Shown: in pieces, positions 39,577-52,600 of the stretch
Layout of the letters: each line of letters begins with the position of its first letter
How positions within the stretch are numbered: the first letter of the stretch is position 1
Origin: Symsagittifera roscoffensis
Taxonomy: Eukaryota; Xenacoelomorpha; Acoela; Convolutidae
NCBI RefSeq assembly: GCF_963678635.1
Contig: NC_087071.1
Coordinates: 39,085,858 to 39,149,857, forward strand
Length of the DNA: 64,000 nucleotides
Direction: 5' to 3'
Translations under genes and position numbers: made by a program
The notes under the pieces: generated by a model
Database searches by the model: none
The model's input: only the letters and a program-made list of their open reading frames with translations
What the model was told of the DNA's origin: nothing

Positions 39577-41322
39577 TCTTGTTCGGGTACTTCTAATACA
39601 CCCAATATAGAATCCAAAGTTGATCACGAATTTCCGGGTCAGAATGGGTTCTTATGACCCTGATAAGCACGCCTAATATCCTAATATGATCCTAATTAAA
39701 TGGATATTTTCCGTTTCCCAAATTGCCACAGAAGGTTTACTCAAGTCTCTTACAAGGAGGGTCGCTAGAAGGTTTAAGACACTCTGGAGGGTTACCTCGG
39801 AGGGTACCTCAATCACTCAAGTTACTTAGGAGGGTATCTTAATTACCCAAGTTACTTCGGAGGGTCCCCCTAAATTTACTAAGGAGGGTCAATAAGATGC
39901 TTAATACGCTCCGGAGGGTCACTTCGGAGGGTACCTCCAAAATTTTCAAATTTTCTGATCTCACTTTGAAGGTTCTCCTACTAGCTTCAAAAAGCGTCAA
40001 AATAAGCTAAGGGTTCTAGGGGGAGCTGTTTCAACTTCTTAGGGTGATCTCGTGGAAATTTTCCACTAAGGAGGGTTGCTAAAGGGCTTAGCTGACTCCG
40101 GAGGGTCACTTCGGAGGGTTCCCCCAAAATCAAGAAAAAGGGTTAAATCACCGCAGTAAAGCCTCTGAAAGCGGTCTACCTGACTTAAAACTAGGTTGGC
40201 TGACACGGTCAACCTTCCCAGTTGAATAAAAAGATGTTTTGATAAAATTTTCTGCCGCTCGGAGGGTTGCCCGTTACTTGGACCCTCCGAACCAACAAAT
40301 TCTAAAAAATTTTTCTTTTCCGAAATAATCAACCCAAAAACGGTTGCGATTCGGAAAAGTGGTCAAAAACGTCGACTTATGGTACCAAAATTATCCCGAT
40401 CGGATAACTAGTCTTTGAGAAATCGCCAAAAACGCGTTCGTCAAAATGGCCTTTTTCACCACCTGTATAGGATCTGAAAGACTTTTTTCGCAATTCCGGT
40501 CGAAAGTGCCTAAAAATACTTGAAATGGGCGTAGTAGCCCTGTACGGCACTGGAATAATGCAAAAAACCGGACCAAAATTGGTTTAGAAACAAAAATTTG
40601 GCCAAAAACTATCAAATTTGGACCCTCCGATTCCTTCCTTTTCCAAACCTTAAGTCGTTAGCTCTATCCACGGAGCTACTCGGAGGGTTACCCAAAAATT
40701 TCTCTAGTAACCGAGCACGTTATGCTAGCACGCTCCTAACGCAAAAAATTTTATTGCTCTAACTCTAAAAACTCAAAAACTCGATCCCCAAAACAGATTG
40801 ACAAAATACAGAAAATTATCAAAATTTTGGTCGAAAAATTCTCGTTTTTCTAACTTCTACTGAATCTTTGCTCACGCGGTTTCTTTAATAAAGGGGATCG
40901 AACTACGTGGCTACTCTCTATATAAAAGCTTTTTGCCTATCGGAAAAGCTCGGATATCCGAAAATTTGGGGGTCTACAGTTTGGTCGAAAATTGGTAATT
41001 TCCGACAAAAAATGGGTGTTTCTTGGGTCTAAATAGGAGATAAGTAATATATAGTAAGGACAATAATCTATAAATAGTCGTTAATAAATAGTACTATACC
41101 CTCCTTTGCACCAAAATATTCGAATTAAGACCCTTAACTCGGAAATTTGTAATCGATGGAGGGTACAATCGGACCGCGCCAATCGTGCCCCCCACCACTT
41201 AAGTTTTAAGGAAATAGTACCCAAACGATACTAAAATTGCTTCAACGATACCCAACAGTCGTTGTGGATGTTGTCCTTGATGTCCCTGTTGAGTGTGGAA
41301 CACGTTGATCAGCTTGCCACTC

Positions 41323-41391
41323 TACCCTCCGGTCACCGGCAAAATCACCATTAACGTGCTTAAACACTCAAATTACACTCGAGGGAGGGTA
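41323..41391. repeat. Diverged module bounded by inverted ACCCTCC / GGAGGGT, unit 1
   Basis: TACCCTCCGG opens and GGAGGGTA closes about 70 bp. A related module lies at 41697-41766, with similar text inside (TTAACG/TTAACT, then AAATTACACT / AAATTGCACT). Confidence 0.6.
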
Positions 41392-41696
41392 CCCAACCCT
41401 TCACCAAAACACACAATCTCTCTATCAGAAACGATAAAAATCAATCTGAAACAACAACAAATAGGAAGGCCAGATCACATCTCGTCCGGAAATAACATAT
41501 AAACTGTCACTTTATGTTTTTTACTGTTTTTGGTCTTTTTTGGATTTTTTTACTGTTTTTTGTACTTTTTTGTTTTTAAATAAATTTGTTTTTGGCTTTT
41601 TCTTGGTTATACACTATTTTTGTTTGGTTTTACGCTTTCTCTTTAATTGTTTTTGGTCCTGGGACCTCAGGACAAGCGGGCTCTAGATTTCCCACC

Positions 41697-41766
41697 TAAC
41701 CCTCCGGCCCCCGGAATTTTCGGTGTTAACTAAGTTAAAAAGCTAAATTGCACTAGACGGAGGGTA
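41697..41766. repeat. Diverged module bounded by inverted ACCCTCC / GGAGGGT, unit 2
   Basis: This is the partner of 41323-41391. The ends are inverted repeats that could fold into a long hairpin in the leader RNA. Confidence 0.6.
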
Positions 41767-41884
41767 CGCACCTTCCCCCTAGTACAATAACGGTCATTAA
41801 GGCCTCTAACTCGGGCATACGCCCGGAGCGGAGGGTACGTCGCTGAAACGCTTGCTGATCATGATGGTTTCATGCCTTTAACAG

Positions 41885-41902
41885 GCCCACCCAGGAGCGC
41901 CA
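41885..41902 (-). promoter_or_regulatory. Possible primer-binding site of copy B
   Basis: In sense TGGCGCTCCTGGGTGGGC lies 12 bases inside the 5' LTR. The first six bases fit a tRNA-Lys site (TGGCGC), but the rest matches poorly and the offset is larger than usual. Confidence 0.2.
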
Positions 41903-41914
41903 TAAAAACGTCTA

Positions 41915-42799
41915 TGTAACATTCGCCCAAATATCACACAGCGACGGAGCGTAGAAAAAGTACCTATCAACGACTGGCAGGCGTCAGTTACCTTAATTCT
42001 ACTCGTTTTTCACCGTCTCGACCTTGCCAGTTGATTTTCTGGTCTGTTTAGGGCAAAGTAAAAAGTTACCATTTTTAGGCCATCAGTCAAACGACTTTTG
42101 ATCAGCTTTCGTTTGCATGCGAACACAACCACATAGCTGAGTCTCGGATCCTCAGACTACGTGATTGTCATTAAAAACACGGCTCGAACAACCTATTTTT
42201 ATATGTTTTTGTGTGACAGTTTTATATTAAATCCATTGGAGATGGATTGACCCTTTCCTTTTTCTATCTACTCATGTCCTGAAATATCAAATAATATCGG
42301 TGTTTAATTAAGATCTAGGACATTACAGCAGCTGTTATAGTTAGTTTACCCAGTCCCTTCACATATAACAGTCTCTGGGGGACCAAGCCTCGGCTCCCGT
42401 GATTTTCTTGAGATAACACTCTTATCTCCTATATTTCGTGTCCCGGGAGGGTTCCGTGGTATTTCTCTTCCCCCCACTGAAGCCTCCGTCTCCACAAATA
42501 TCTGTCACTAAGGTCCTTATCGTGTGTTATTGCCACGATAAGAGGCTCCGTGTTTTTCTGTCTCTGATACAACCGTTCTTCACAATTTCTATCGTTGTTC
42601 TGATTTTCGTCTTTTTTATTCAAAATGGCCGTCTTTTTTCTATTTCTCAGAAATGTTCTTCTTCCGATCGAAATTTTAAAAATAAAAATTCTAGAACATT
42701 CTGACCCTCCGTCGCAACACTTTTCTGTTCATAAGGCCTTTAGTCACTTTTATTTCTGTCGCGGGAAGGTTATGCTGTGTCATCTGGCAGAATGGCACA
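41915..42799 (-). repeat. 5' LTR of copy B (885 bp)
   Basis: It is the near-identical partner of 18427-19311 (4 differences). In sense it starts TGTGCC at 42799 and ends with TGTTACA at 41915. Sequence outside the start is copy C leader. Confidence 0.95.
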
Positions 42800-43672
42800 A
42801 TATCTACATAAGAAAGATATACTTGTCCAAATCCGGAGGGGTCTAGATTCTATCAATCCGGAAGGGTCCTATTTGTGCCAATCCGGAGGGGTATTGTTTT
42901 ATTAAGGACTTAGGTAGACGAAAGAAAGACTAAAAAGTGAGAGGTATTAGGTTATTAGCACACAGGCTAGGTATCAGTGACTGCACTGGTAACTTGCCTT
43001 TCAATAAGAACCAGACTAATACAGAACAGGTCCGAACTCGGATATTCGCGACACTAAGTCTAAATTAAAAAGAGCGTGATTCATTGGTGTGGATTGAAAC
43101 ATAATACGTTTTTGGGAAAAGTGACTTCCCTGAGGATTTTAGTAGGTCTAGCTCGGGCAGTCCGAAGGCAGATAGGTAACACAGTACTCGGTGGGTGCAG
43201 TAGACGCCCACTTGAGAAAATTACTGCCTTCAAAGTTTTGTCTGTTTGGTGCAGCACCGAGCAGGGAAAACTTTTTCTTTAAAAGACAGGATCGACTATT
43301 GTACTGCGACCGACTAAGAGTACAAGACACATACGTTTTTTTTTATATAATACATTCATATTGTGTCAAAATAAATTATTTGTTTTTGATTTTAAATCAA
43401 CATAAACTGTGCTTGATTGGGTAGTGAGTACACTATCTTTTATATTGACTGATAACATCATATTGTGCTAATTTCAAAATCTTTGGACCGATAATCGGTT
43501 AGTGTGAATAAATTTTATACAAACTGTACTCTGACAACATACAGGGATTCTTGGTCACTATTTAATAGAATCTTGTGGAATTTATTGTGTTGTGTCATTA
43601 TTATTGTTAATAAAACTATAAGGTCTCTAGCAATCGAGTTAAGTACAGGCATTAAAAAGTGACAAATAGAAA
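42800..43672 (+). other. Leader of copy C
   Basis: There is no supported gene. AATCCGGA(A/G)GGGT occurs at 42829-42842, 42855-42867 and 42880-42892; the same string lies at 63984-63997 in the 3' LTR, so the first part may be an LTR tail. The structured RNA at 43126-43268 follows, then AT-rich sequence to the ORF1 start. Confidence 0.65.
43126..43268 (+). other. Structured leader RNA, copy C
   Basis: GAAGGCAG (43164-43171) pairs with CTGCCTTC (43224-43231). Inside, GTGGG (43191-43195) pairs with CCCAC (43207-43211) and CTC with GAG. Outside, GCTCGG (43151-43156) pairs with CCGAGC (43257-43262) and TTCCCTG (43126-43132) with CAGGGAA (43262-43268). It has the same layout as both units of copy B. 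Confidence 0.75.
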
Positions 43673-46600
43673 ATGAGTCTAGACAAGTCAAGGATACCAA
43701 AACGAGGTAATAGCTCTAGGAAATTCATACCTGAAAAGCAAAGAAAAACGATGACCGATCCTTTTGTGGATTGGATCAAGCGATCCCGGTCCGATAAAGA
43801 GGAGACGGTTTCAGGCAGAATGGTTGAAACGAGAAGTCAGAAGACCTCAGAAGAGCGAAGAGAACTGTTAGAAGTGGAGGTCAATACGGACCATACCATG
43901 AACGACAACCAGGAAGTAAATGGACTGGAAGGGGGAGGCAGAAGGCTGGCGAGTGAATCTACTCCGGTAGAACAAGGCCAAGATTTTGCCACTTCCACCG
44001 GGACATTGGATCGGGAAGAGATGTCGGAACTGTCCGACATCTCAACTGAAGTAGCGGCAACTAGAAGATCTCCGACAGACAACACTATGATGGCAAGCGG
44101 AACTGGGAAGCAAACAACGTCATCATCGTTCTCAGAAAGAATGAAGAACACCTTTGGAAACATCTTTCCATTCAGCATGGGAGGAGGAGCAGGAAACGAT
44201 GGTGAGTCCCAGGAGGATGAGGAAGATGAAGAAGAGCAAGGGGACTTTGGATCTCAAGTCAGCCTCAATAGTTCGATCCAGGAGAGTGAGGCACACGAAG
44301 GAAGAGAGACTGGAACCATGGACAAATTTGGTGTAGTGACAACGATAAGCAAGGAGGCAAACACACCGGGCCAGTCAAAGGACTTCGCGATTAGGACAAG
44401 TTCGGAGCCACAACCTGGAGAGAGTAGAACCAGAGGGCTCGGCAACGCGTTAATGGATCCTGAAATAAATAATGAAAAGACGTTGAAGCAGAGAGTCAAG
44501 GCCCGGATCTCGACAAGCACGAAGTTACCTGGGACCGACAGGGTTACACCACCATTAGTGACGCCACTCATGGATAACGGGGCAGCACTAGAGGAAGCCT
44601 TAAACAACATAGTGGGCAGTTTAGGAGAACAAAATGAACAGATGTCGATAAGGATGAGTGAACTAGAAAGAGCAGTTCACATTGAAAGAGAAAGTCTGCG
44701 GGAAGAAATAAACCGCAACAGACAAGAAGTTGGCAGAAGCGAAAAACGCTTGAAAGAAAGAACGGACGAACATATGACGAGGAACTTGTCGCGAATGACA
44801 AGAGAGGCGGAACAGAGGGAGTTACGCTTAAGAGCCGACATGGAGAAGTTAAGAATTCAGCAAGAGCAGTCTCTTGGGACTCTTGACACAAAGATAGACG
44901 CGATGATGGAGAGGCGAACTCAGGCTATCATGGATAGGTTGGACGGGCTACCTTGCAGCAAGAGTGGACCAAAAGTAGGAGAGCCGAACTCAGGAGGTCC
45001 CAGCAGGGAATCGATGGTGAACTTCAATGAACATCAAAGGAGGAAGACGTATGGATCCACTAGAGGCAGGGGCAGTTCATCAGGCTATACCACAAGGGGT
45101 AATACAGCATGGGGCCCGAACAGTAGAGCAAATTCAACGGGGAACAGACAAACCTCTAACGAACGACCAACGCAAAGCACACATGCGACTGGGAGAAGTG
45201 ATTCCGGCAACAGGGGGCATGCAAGCCCGAGGAGGAGTCATATGGGCCAAGCGGGAAACGCTCATGGTGATTCGGATTGCAGGGATGCACCGCACACAGA
45301 GCCTTCGACAAGGTGTGAGGACACTCAAGCAGGACACTCAAGGGATGCTACGGCAATGGCCACAGCATTTGAACCCCTAAACAGGTCTTTGGAGACATTC
45401 CTGACAAGGTTATCAAGAACCAATGAACGCAGTGAGAAGTCCAGAAGAGTCTTTAAGAAACCAAGATGCTACAAAGACGAATCTGATGGCTGTATTGATA
45501 CCTGGATAGAGGTAATGAAGTTGCATTTTGAGGAAGAGGACTTGTCGGAGAGACAAGAATGCAGTGCGCTCACCAGCAACTTGGAGGGGACAGCCCTGAA
45601 CTGTGTCATGGCCAAGAAGCAATATCAACGTGACACTGCTGAAAAAATCTTCGAAATCTTGTTAAACCGTTTCGGATCAGGGTTGCAGGGGCACCAGGCG
45701 ATGATGCGCTTCGAGAAACGGAGGCAACGAGAAGATGAAACAATAGACAAGTTTCTTGATGATTTGGAAATGCTGAGAAGACGCAGCCAACCGGATGAGT
45801 CTAACCGAAGGATGAACCTGGCCGTAGCCTCAAAGTTCATCAATGGTGTGAAAAATGATGAACTTCGTACGATGCTAGCAACGCAATACACACCACTATC
45901 AACTAATGCGCCAACACCGGAGGAGTTGAGGCTCAAATCAAAAGAGTATCTTTTGTTGAAACCTCCTTCGAGATCTGGATATTACAAGAACAATTATGGA
46001 AATTTTAACAACGGACCAGCAAACCAAGGGAACAATTGGTACAAACCGAGGGATGATATGGACAAGAGACGTTCTTGTGCCAATTGCAGTTCAACAGACC
46101 ATCATGTGTCAGCATGCCCAACTTACAAACAAGGCATGAAAGCAATAGGCTTTAGCCTCGAGGACGAAGATGCGTCAGAGTTGGATCATGAGGATTTCAT
46201 GAGAGGAGTAATTGCAAAATTCGGCCCGAGGTGTTTCTTTTGTAACTTGGAAGGTCATTTTAAATCAGATTGTCCGCAATTCTGGGATGCAGTGGCAGAC
46301 ATCAAGCATCCAAGACATGAAGAAGCTTTGTCAGGAGTGAAGGCCAGCAAGGCTCGACTTTTGAGTGAAGCGGAGGCACGCAGAAAGGATAAACCTCAAG
46401 AGCTGGTGGCAAAGAAGATGCAAGCGGTAATAGAGGAAGCACGTGAACCGGAACCAGCAACTGCGGCCGATGACTTCAAAATCGATTATAGGGCAGCTGC
46501 GAGGGATGCTATAAATAGAGTACAACAGGAACTAGTGACGAAAGAGATCGAACAAAAAGTGAAACTTGAACTGGAAAATGAAAAGCTTCAGGAGCAATTG

Positions 46601-49600
46601 AATACCTTCGAAGCAACGGAGTTCGAGGAGACGAAAACACCAAGCAGTTTAGACATGAAACTTAAAGTGATCTCCGGTAGGAGGTTCGGCATGATGCCGC
46701 AAGGAAGCAAGATACAGTCGATAATCTCAGTGGCTGGACATCAGGTGATCAGAAATCTGAGTGAACCATCCGAGTTCACGTTGATGCATTTGGACACATA
46801 TGCAGATTATCTGAGACAGGTGGAGCCACGAACCGAGTCGCGAGCTGTGCGAGCACTTCTAACGACGGGTGGCCCTCGCATGAAGAAACTTCATGGACGC
46901 TACCTAGAGGTCTATGGGCCGTATCAAGTAATGCTGAACGTGGATGGAATCAGTATCTACACCAGGACTTATGTAACAACAGATGATGATCAAATGGGGC
47001 AGATCTATCTGGGAGAAGAGGAACTCAAGGTCCGCAAGATAGGCCATGACGCCATGATGGAACAAGACGCAGTACACATTGGATATGAAGCAGATGTGAC
47101 AGCACATCTGCTCGACACCAACGGAACAAAAATCGGAGTCACAGGGCTTCTGGACACAGGAGCGGTAGTGAGTGTGATGCCGATAAAAACTTGGGAAAGA
47201 ATGGGCTTCACGCGGGAAGATCTGATTCCTACGAATCTCCGACTGGCAGCCGCAAATCGAGGAGCCATCTACGTAGCCGGAAGAACACCGATAACGGTCC
47301 TTCACATGGGAGGACGAGATCTTTGGATGAGCTTCCTGGTGGTAGAGAATCTGGACGATGCCGACCAATTCATCTTGGGCAGAGATTTTGTCAGGAATTT
47401 TGACGTGATGATTGATTTGAACAACGGTCTGATACGGATTAGAAACCCGGACCGAAAGTATGTTAAGAGACCAATTAATAGGATAATAACAGACGAAAAT
47501 AAGGTACCAGTTTTTTTGGATAGAAAAGTAAAATTAAAACCAGGACAAGCTGTAGTAGCAATTTTTAGAATGAGAAATTTAAATTCGTTGAGTGATAGTA
47601 AACAGGTTTGCTTGGTACCGAATCCAAATAGTCAGAGTTCGGTGATTTTAGGCCGGAGCTTCTCGGTAACGCGAAACGGACTGTGTGTCAGTGTGTTGTT
47701 GAACACACTGGACACCACGGTTTCAATCCAGCGTGGAAAGAAGCTTGGCTACGCTTTGCCGATGAGGACCGACTATGAGGAGACACAAAACTTGAAGAAA
47801 TATAGTGTGAAAGACTGTCCTTATCATGCCAATAAAGATAAAATTTTAAAGAGGATTAATGAATTAAAATCTATTCATAAATTGTTTTCAATGAAATCCG
47901 AAACGGACGACGGGTTATCAAGCTGCTCGAATTTTCCGAAACGCCCCTCGTCATATGAACTAGATACTGACAAACCGGTTTTGCCAGAAATAGAACATTT
48001 AAAAGGGAAAATAGGTGAGGGAGATTTTGAAAAATTGCGGGACCTCCTAAATCGGAACGCCGATGTATTTTCAAAACATAAGGCGGACATCGGTTGCTGT
48101 AATTTCGTCGAACACGAGATCGAACTAGAAGAGGGCGCCGTTCCCCATAGGGAAGGCGCAAGGCGAATGACGCCACATAAATCGGAAGCGTGCCGAGCGG
48201 AAATAGAAATGTTGCTTGAATACGACATGATAGAACCCTCGAAATCGCCATGGGCTTGCGGAGTAGTAATGGCAAAAAAGAAAGGGGGGCAGCTTAGATT
48301 TTGTTGCGACTTTCGTTACTTGAACGCGGTAACGATTAAAGATGCGTACCCGATACCGCGAATAGACGAGAGCCTATCTAAACTTGGTGATGCCAAGTTC
48401 TTCACCACATTGGACTTAGGTTCTGCCTTCTGGCAGGTCCCTCTGCGAAAGAAGGACAGAGAGAAAACCGGATTCGCGTGCGAATTGGGATTGTACCAGT
48501 GGAAGAGGATGCCCTTCGACTTGTGCAATGCAACGGCCACTTTTCAAAGATTGATGGCTCAGGCGTTGACGAGAGTGACCAAGAAGTACGGGAATCTCGT
48601 GATGTGTTACGTGGATGACGTAGTCATAGCGACACCGACCCTGGAAGACCACATTGATAGGCTCGATGAGGTCTTTGGATGCATGAAAAGAGCAGGATTG
48701 AAGTGCAAACCATCGAAATGTGAAATCCTTAGGGACTCGATTAAGTACCTAGGACGAATGGTGGATAGGCATGGTGTGAGGCCGGACCCGGAAGCAGCGG
48801 AAGCAGTGTTGACATGGAAAGCCCCCAGAACGGACACACAGCTCCTGAGCTTCCTAGGGTTTGCCAATTACTACCGAGAATTCATAAAAGGATATGCGCA
48901 CAAGGTTTACCCGATGCAGAAGCTGATGCGCAACAAAGGGAAAAAGTTCGAATGGAACGATGAGGCACAGGTTGCTTTCGAGAACATAAAGCGGGAACTG
49001 TGCGAAGCGCCAGTGCTGGGCATGCCTACAGAAAAGGGCATGTATGTTCTCGACACAGACGCATCGGTGGTGGCCATCTCAGGAATCTTGCATCAAGAGC
49101 AAGAATGGAACGGAAGAACAGTTCTCCGTCCCATTGCATACGGCAGCAAAGTCTTGAGTGACACAGAAATGAAATATGGCGCACCAAAAGCAGAAATGTT
49201 TGCAGTAGTCACCTTTGTGGAGAAGTACCGTGCATACTTGGGGAGCGCTCCCTTCAAGTTACGCGTGGACAACAGAGCGTTATCCTGGTTGAAAACCTAC
49301 TCGATGGATCAGAGTTATATTGGTAGATGGATAGTAAGATTGGATGGCTACCATATGATAATCGAACATAGGATGCGTGATAAACACCAGAATGCTGACA
49401 GCCTCAGCAAGAAAACTGAGTTCTATGAAAGATTGGAGCAGAAACAGGCCAATCAGGCGGAAATAAAGGATGGGTTCTCTTTTCTGGACAAAGAAACTTA
49501 TGAAGCGCTTCCCTTAACGAGATGGTTGGATAAGTCTGGACATCCAATTCCAGGGTACCCTGAGTTACCTGTAGAGAAAGCAGCCGAGATAAAGATCCTG

Positions 49601-52600
49601 TCCAAGAAGGACCCGGTCCCCTTGGATTTGTTGCTGCGCTCGAACCTGGTCCAGCAAGAACTCTCTCGCATGAATATAAACAGCCTCTCATTATTGGATA
49701 AAACGGTGCAAGTCACACCACAAGTGATGCGGATGCTGGGTGGATTGTTAGAAAGAGAAGTGGCCAGAGATGACCCCGAGTGGACAGCTGCAGTGGCATC
49801 GCTAACAGTCAGTGAGAAAGTGAAGATCATGCCGTCCAGACGACAGCTCGAAGAGAATGAAAGGGATTGTAGGACAATAGTTCAGCAACTAGTATCCTCA
49901 ATACCCCAAGAGATTTTAACCAGTACTTCTTACGGACAGAAAGAACAGGGAAGCAGCAAGCGAAAGAAAACCGTCACCTTCGTGGACCAGGATAAGGAAG
50001 GTAAAAAGGTAGAACAAAATCGGCTGCAAGACTATTTGTCCGGGGAGACGAATGATGAAAAGAACCAGCGATCACAAGATCAACACCCGGGACAAGAAAA
50101 CTTGTCCGGGGAGTCTGAGATAGACGAGGTAATTCCTGATGAGAAACAGGACCTAGAGCAAAAGGTTTTGTCAGGGGAGTTCAGATGGATGCAAAGAAAG
50201 CACAGACATGATCTGGAGGAGCGTGCAGTCTCCAGCACAACCTCGTCGACGGATGATAATTCAGGAAGCTCAGGAATGGACACCTATTCAGACAGGAATT
50301 CGAGCTCGGGATCGGAACTGTCAGAACTAGCGATACACACGCTACTAGTGGAAACCCGGGCAAGGGACCTGGACAGTGAGGTGTATCAGGATCCTGACAG
50401 CGATCGCTACCTTATACCAAGCGAAAGAGTCTTTGACAACGCAGCGGATGACTTAGAAACGATAGCGGTATCGAAACGTTCGATAAGCCTGTTGCCGCAG
50501 AAAGAGGTAGTCAGGACTGATCTTCAGCCGTTTGAACAAGAAACACAACCGCTGGCGAAGATTTGGTGCGTTAAGATGGAAGAAGACACACATCAGCCCA
50601 ACGAGCTGAATAGTCAGATGAGGGTCATGAAGACATACTTGAAGGCGAGATACAGACTCTCGGACCTTTTAAGGGCGCAGAAAAATGATCGCATGACAAG
50701 CAACCTAAAAAGGTGGATAGAAAACGGTGCACCTGACAAAGGTGACCTGGAAGAAGACAGCTATAGGATCCTGAGACAATACTTCATGCAGAAGGAGGGG
50801 AGATTATATCTGAACAAGGATGGGATCGTGGCTTGCAGGAGAAGAGAAGAAGACAAGGTCTTATACAAATATAACGCGATAGTGTTGCCGCAACTCTCTC
50901 AGACAGAACTATTATTCAGGTCGCATGATCAGATGGGCCATCAAGGGATCGACAAAGTGTATCAGAGGATCCTGAAGCGCTTTGAGTGGCCTGGAATGAA
51001 AAAGGCATGTGAGAAATGGGTAACAGCGTGCCTGTCATGCCAACAGGTCAAGGATCCAAGGAAATTACGATTTCCTTTACAATCGCTTGAGTCATCTGAA
51101 TTCAACGAGGTGGTGCAGATAGATCACCAGAAGATATGCATGACAGACAGCGGTTATAACCAAGTCTTGGTCATGATAGATCACTTCACGAAGTATGCAG
51201 AGGCCGTGCCCTGCATAACTGCCTCGGCGGAAGAGACATGCGACCACCTGATCAACACGTGGATAGCAAGACATGGTTGTCCGATGACGTTTCAATCGGA
51301 TAATGGAACAGCTTTCGTAGGAGAGCTTACGAAAGAGCTTATGAGACGCTCACAGGTCGCTAAGGCTCACTCCACGACATACCACCCTCAAACGAATGGC
51401 CTAGTGGAAAGACAGAATAGGACGTTAGTGACGATGCTGAGGGTATATTGTTCCAGGTACATGACCGATTGGGACAGATACCTTCCACAGGTGATGGGAG
51501 CTTATAATAGCACGCAACACTCCACCACTGGAGTCAGTCCACACATGATGCTGACGGGGCACGAGAAGTCTTTACCCTTGACATTCTTCTACCCAGAGTA
51601 TGAGGGAAAGAAAACATCTCCACAGGTCTACGTGAGGGATGTGATCAGACGCCAACAGGAGTTGAACGATTTGTGTAGACGAAACACTCAGCAAGCACAG
51701 GCAAGGCAGAGGAAAAGATTCGACAAGAAAGCAGCTGGTGCAAAGGCCTACTTGGTGGGAGACTACGTATGGGTATTTCAGAACGTTATACCACCGAAAG
51801 GAACAAAGAAGCTTCTAAAAAAGTGGAGGGGACCCTTCATGATTACGGAGGAGCACCAGGAGGGACGCTTTTATAGACTGAGTACTGGCCGAGCCGCCCA
51901 CTACGAGAACATCAAGCCACACAATCCATCGACAGAAGACTGGTGTATACCTGCAGACATGGAAGAAGGGGATTATCTAATGATGGATCCTGCTTGTGAG
52001 GTCAATGAAAAAGGCACCAGGGAGAAGAACGATGGAAACGAAGTCGTAGAGGAAGGTACGGATACACCATTGGACCTGGATCCAAACGAACAGATCGAAG
52101 CGGACGATGAAACCTTACCCTACGCAGAAGAGGATTGGCAGGATCCCGAACAGATAGAGGTTCCCAAGAACTTGGAACCAGATCTTCCGTTCACGATGCG
52201 GACTCGTCAGAAGGACGGGACGAGACCAAGAAAGAAATACAATCCTTACGGTGACGACTTTGTAGTGGATAGGATAGATCTAAAGAAAATAGTGGAGGAA
52301 GTAGTGGGTTTAGAGGAAATAACCGTGTCACAAGACATTGACATAGTCGATGATCACAACGATGAGTGGGTTGACGACTGGTCGAAACCAGAGGTAGAAT
52401 TCGACGATGAGCAACAGCAGTCAAATGAACAAGACCTGACAAACCTGCGTGTCTTAGAGTGGCTGAACGAAATGACATCAGACCCTAAAAAGACCAGCGT
52501 TACGATTCAAGACGTAGATCGTGAAAGCGCGAAATACATTAAGACCGAACGAGATGATCCTTCCTGGGCAGCCCAGGAAGGACAACTTCTCATTCCAGCT

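Larger units (their letters stand above)
39577..41914 (-). other. Distal leader of copy B with dispersed GGAGGGT heptamers
   Basis: This is 2.3 kb without a supported gene. GGAGGGT or its complement occurs about twenty times, thickest at 39757-40120 (plus-strand orientation), with a few reversed near 40291, 40621, 41098, 41323 and 41699. A T-rich stretch lies at 41510-41660. Confidence 0.75.
18427..42799 (-). mobile_element. Copy B: Ty3/gypsy-type LTR retroelement with both LTRs (24.4 kb)
   Basis: Read on the minus strand it runs 5' LTR (41915-42799), 3.1-kb leader, ORF1, gap, ORF2, 3' UTR, PPT, 3' LTR (18427-19311). The LTRs differ at 4 of 885 positions, one of them at the junction with A, so insertion was recent. 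It nevertheless looks damaged, with about three breaks across the two ORFs. The five bases outside the two ends (gcgac and atatc) do not match, so no target-site duplication is seen. It belongs to the same family as copy C. Confidence 0.93.

Noticed and set aside
18422-42804. A target-site duplication around copy B.
   Set aside because: The outer five bases are gcgac on one side and atatc on the other.
42800-42816. A 16-base match between the start of the C leader and the end of ORF1 at about 53240.
   Set aside because: One such match is expected by chance in an all-against-all comparison of 64 kb, and no further similarity follows.
43126-43268. A hammerhead or other self-cleaving ribozyme in the leader.
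   Set aside because: The fold is convincing but CTGATGA and GAAA core strings in the needed arrangement are absent.
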